6,660 bases of DNA from Oscillospiraceae bacterium (GTDB lineage Bacteria > Bacillota > Clostridia > Oscillospirales > Acutalibacteraceae), in NCBI GenBank assembly GCA_031273775.1, contig JAISRF010000132.1, positions 1 through 6,660 of the forward strand, given 5' to 3'. Position numbers and translations under genes: made by a program. Under the pieces are notes generated by a model. That model was not told the origin of the DNA, ran no database searches, and saw only the letters and a list, made by a program, of their open reading frames with translations. Positions 5,656 through 6,660 of the stretch are shown here, piece after piece; the stretch's first letter is position 1; each line of letters begins with the position of its first letter.

Positions 5656-6342
5656 TTAAAACTTGAAGAGCCCGAAAAACACTAAAGTTACCAGCGCGTC
5701 CAAAAGCGCGGCGGCGACAGTCACCGACAATAAAAACAGAAAGCGTTTATTATAAAGCTTAAAATCCTCCCACAGCGGGCGGGGTTTGAAAGCGGGCGCG
5801 AGCGCCGAAAACAGCATAGCGGAAAAAGTGAACGCCTCACGGCAGGCAAGAAGCAAAAGGAAAACCGAAACGAAAAATCCGGGTGATAGAATCAAAAAAG
5901 AAAACAGTGCGCCTTTCAAACCATATTCGCAGTACAGTCCGCCGGCAACCACGCCGAACCCCAAACCGCGGTAAAACATAATCGCGCAACTAACAGGCAC
6001 GCCCGGCACAAACAGCCCGGTAAAGTAGGCGGATGTTAAAAGCATAAGAAACGTGAATAAAGATGACAGAAAAACATCCGGGAAGCCCTGTCCCGCGCGG
6101 CGCTCCAAAAAGCGGTTAAAGGCGTTGCCAATTTGAGCGCTCTCGCCGCCAATTCCACGTACCAGGAAGGAGCCGGCCAAAATACCTGTTACGGTAAAAA
6201 TCAGTAAAAGCAATAATTTATAATCAGAACTCAGAAAGGCAAAATTAACGCCTTTACGCCTTATGTTAGCCCGTGACACCGCTACTTCACGTGAAATCCT
6301 ATGACCGTGCGGCAACCTGCGTCTATGGTTTGTCCTAAACAT
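5656..6342 (-). CDS. spoIIM: Stage II sporulation protein M
   Basis: SpoIIM is part of the SpoIID-SpoIIM-SpoIIP machine that remodels septal peptidoglycan and drives the mother-cell membrane around the forespore. The 228-residue protein fits the family in length and layout. A strongly basic cytoplasmic N-terminus (NHRRRLPHGHR and NIRRK, residues 5-30) is followed by about five hydrophobic segments (about 42-62, 91-113, 117-136, 143-167, 201-224). The central stretch GLFVPGVPVSCAIMFYRGLG (109-128), followed by YGLKGALFSFLILSPG (140-155), is the recognisable family core. The start ATG has GGAGG (6350-6354) seven bases upstream. A sigma-E-like promoter sits immediately in front, as expected for a mother-cell engulfment gene. 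xerD follows after 17 bases. The call rests on topology, core pattern, context and promoter. Confidence 0.88.
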   Translation of the reverse strand: MFRTNHRRRLPHGHRISREVAVSRANIRRKGVNFAFLSSDYKLLLLLIFTVTGILAGSFLVRGIGGESAQIGNAFNRFLERRAGQGFPDVFLSSLFTFLMLLTSAYFTGLFVPGVPVSCAIMFYRGLGFGVVAGGLYCEYGLKGALFSFLILSPGFFVSVFLLLLACREAFTFSAMLFSALAPAFKPRPLWEDFKLYNKRFLFLLSVTVAAALLDALVTLVFFGLFKF

Positions 6343-6349
6343 ACTTGAA

Positions 6350-6391
6350 CCTCCGCCGTTTTGCAGTGTAACACAAAATATGCGGCGGAAA
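6350..6391 (-). promoter_or_regulatory. Inverted repeat able to mask the spoIIM ribosome binding site
   Basis: On the minus strand TCCGCCG (6383-6389) and CGGCGGA (6352-6358) form a perfect 7-bp stem with a 24-base loop, extendable by two G-U pairs. The whole GGAGG of spoIIM (6350-6354) lies in the 3' arm. The 5' arm falls inside the spacer of the sigma-E-like promoter, so RNA starting at that promoter would lack it, whereas RNA from further upstream would contain it. Pairing is visible in the sequence; the regulatory role is inferred. Confidence 0.5.
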
Positions 6392-6403
6392 ACGAAATTA
6401 TGC
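6375..6403 (-). promoter_or_regulatory. Sigma-E-like promoter of spoIIM
   Basis: On the minus strand GCATAAT (6397-6403) is followed after 14 bases by CATATTTT (6375-6382). Compared with the Bacillus sigma-E consensus (KMATATT, about 14 bases, CATACAHT) this scores 6 of 7 and 6 of 8 with standard spacing. A start near 6367 would leave a leader of about 25 bases that holds the SD. spoIIM of Bacillus subtilis belongs to the sigma-E regulon, which supports the call. Confidence 0.5.
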
Positions 6404-6467
6404 TTCCGGAGAACGGAAAGGGGACATTTCTATTCCGTATTATTACAGTTCACTCGACTCGTCCGTT

Positions 6468-6496
6468 ATTATACTACTGTCTCCGCTTGATTGCAA
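6468..6496 (-). promoter_or_regulatory. Strong sigma-A-type promoter upstream of spoIIM
   Basis: On the minus strand TTGCAA (6491-6496; 4 of 6) and a perfect TATAAT (6468-6473) are separated by exactly 17 bases. It lies just behind the stop of the small frame at 6501-6659 and faces spoIIM, giving a leader of about 120 bases from a start near 6461. That leader has a small hairpin, TTCCG/CGGAA with a 5-base loop (6404-6418), and the SD-masking stem. It could supply vegetative expression of xerD through a spoIIM-xerD transcript. Confidence 0.6.
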
Positions 6497-6500
6497 CGAT

Positions 6501-6659
6501 TTAAGCTGATATTTTCGGGAAATCAGGTAATTTATTTTTTTGCTTTGAAAAATTCAGCTCGTTTTCTGCCCGTAGAAACTCATGGAAGGCGTCTGTAACA
6601 GTGCGGACGCATGTAAAATGCCGCTCAATCACATATCCGCTCCTGCCGGTTTTTACCAT
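6501..6659 (-). CDS. Small hypothetical protein (52 residues in window; may extend past the right edge)
   Basis: A minus-strand frame reads MVKTGRSGYVIERHFTCVRT, then continues to a C-terminus KLPDFPKISA and a TAA at 6501-6503. I do not recognise the family. No membrane segment is seen; there are charged and aromatic residues through the middle (DAFHEFLRAENEL, 23-35) and a Lys-rich stretch (SKQKNK, 38-43), which looks like a small soluble protein. The ATG lies one base from the window edge, so neither its SD nor a longer upstream coding region can be judged; this may be the C-terminal end of a larger gene. It is in the same direction as spoIIM and is followed at once by a sigma-A-type promoter. 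Its 52-codon openness in AT-moderate sequence is suggestive but not proof of coding. Confidence 0.4.
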   Translation of the reverse strand: MVKTGRSGYVIERHFTCVRTVTDAFHEFLRAENELNFSKQKNKLPDFPKISA

Positions 6660-6660
6660 C

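Noticed and set aside
6398..6427. Nine-codon minus-strand frame (MSPFRSPEA) in the spoIIM leader, considered as a regulatory leader peptide
   Set aside because: No convincing SD, no run of a single amino acid, and frames this short arise often by chance.
6420..6434. GGGGACATTTCTATT, which recalls terminal sequences of some insertion sequences
   Set aside because: Only one copy is present, with no inverted partner, no target duplication and no transposase nearby.

Overview
The window looks like a chromosomal stretch from a spore-forming member of the Firmicutes, most likely class Clostridia. The reasons are two sporulation-family genes (spoIIM and a YlmC/YmxH-type PRC-barrel gene), a Clostridia-style DUF624 membrane protein, Gram-positive ribosome binding sites, and the block dxs-tlyA-nadK, which in this phylum usually continues into argR, recN, spoIVB and spo0A. 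Every convincing gene is on the minus strand, so the biological order runs from the right edge to the left: small ORF of unknown function, spoIIM, xerD, DUF624 membrane protein, ymxH, dxs, tlyA, nadK (cut by the left edge). No phage, insertion sequence, CRISPR array, tRNA or rRNA was seen. This is ordinary core-genome content, and no new multi-gene system is apparent.

Right part (6660-4754). A 52-residue reading frame of unknown function ends at 6501. A sigma-A-type promoter follows at 6496-6468, then a sigma-E-like promoter at 6403-6375, then spoIIM with a strong Shine-Dalgarno (SD) sequence. The SD can pair with a 5' arm that only transcripts from the upstream promoter would contain. spoIIM and xerD are 17 bases apart and probably co-transcribed. 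SpoIIM acts in forespore engulfment; XerD resolves chromosome dimers.

Middle (4753-3050). A short REP-like palindrome separates xerD from a six-helix DUF624 protein, whose best start is a TTG rather than the upstream ATG. A gap with a five-unit heptamer array and a sigma-E-like promoter precedes ymxH. The next gap is the dxs leader. It is bounded by two heptamer arrays in inverted orientation, and its right array overlaps the -10 of a vegetative-type promoter.

Left part (3049-1). dxs (first step of the MEP isoprenoid pathway), tlyA (rRNA 2'-O-methyltransferase) and nadK (NADP synthesis) are packed head to tail, with dxs and tlyA possibly overlapping. They link supply of isoprenoid precursor, ribosome modification and NADP(H), which the MEP pathway and other biosynthesis consume. 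The dxs/tlyA junction, and less clearly the tlyA/nadK junction, are written in degenerate 7-bp repeats.

The most interesting layer is non-coding. Period-7 repeats occur at several gene junctions, where they contribute codons, stop codons, an SD and possibly promoter edges. The spoIIM upstream region also suggests a dual-promoter, SD-masking arrangement. Both are sequence-based hypotheses.
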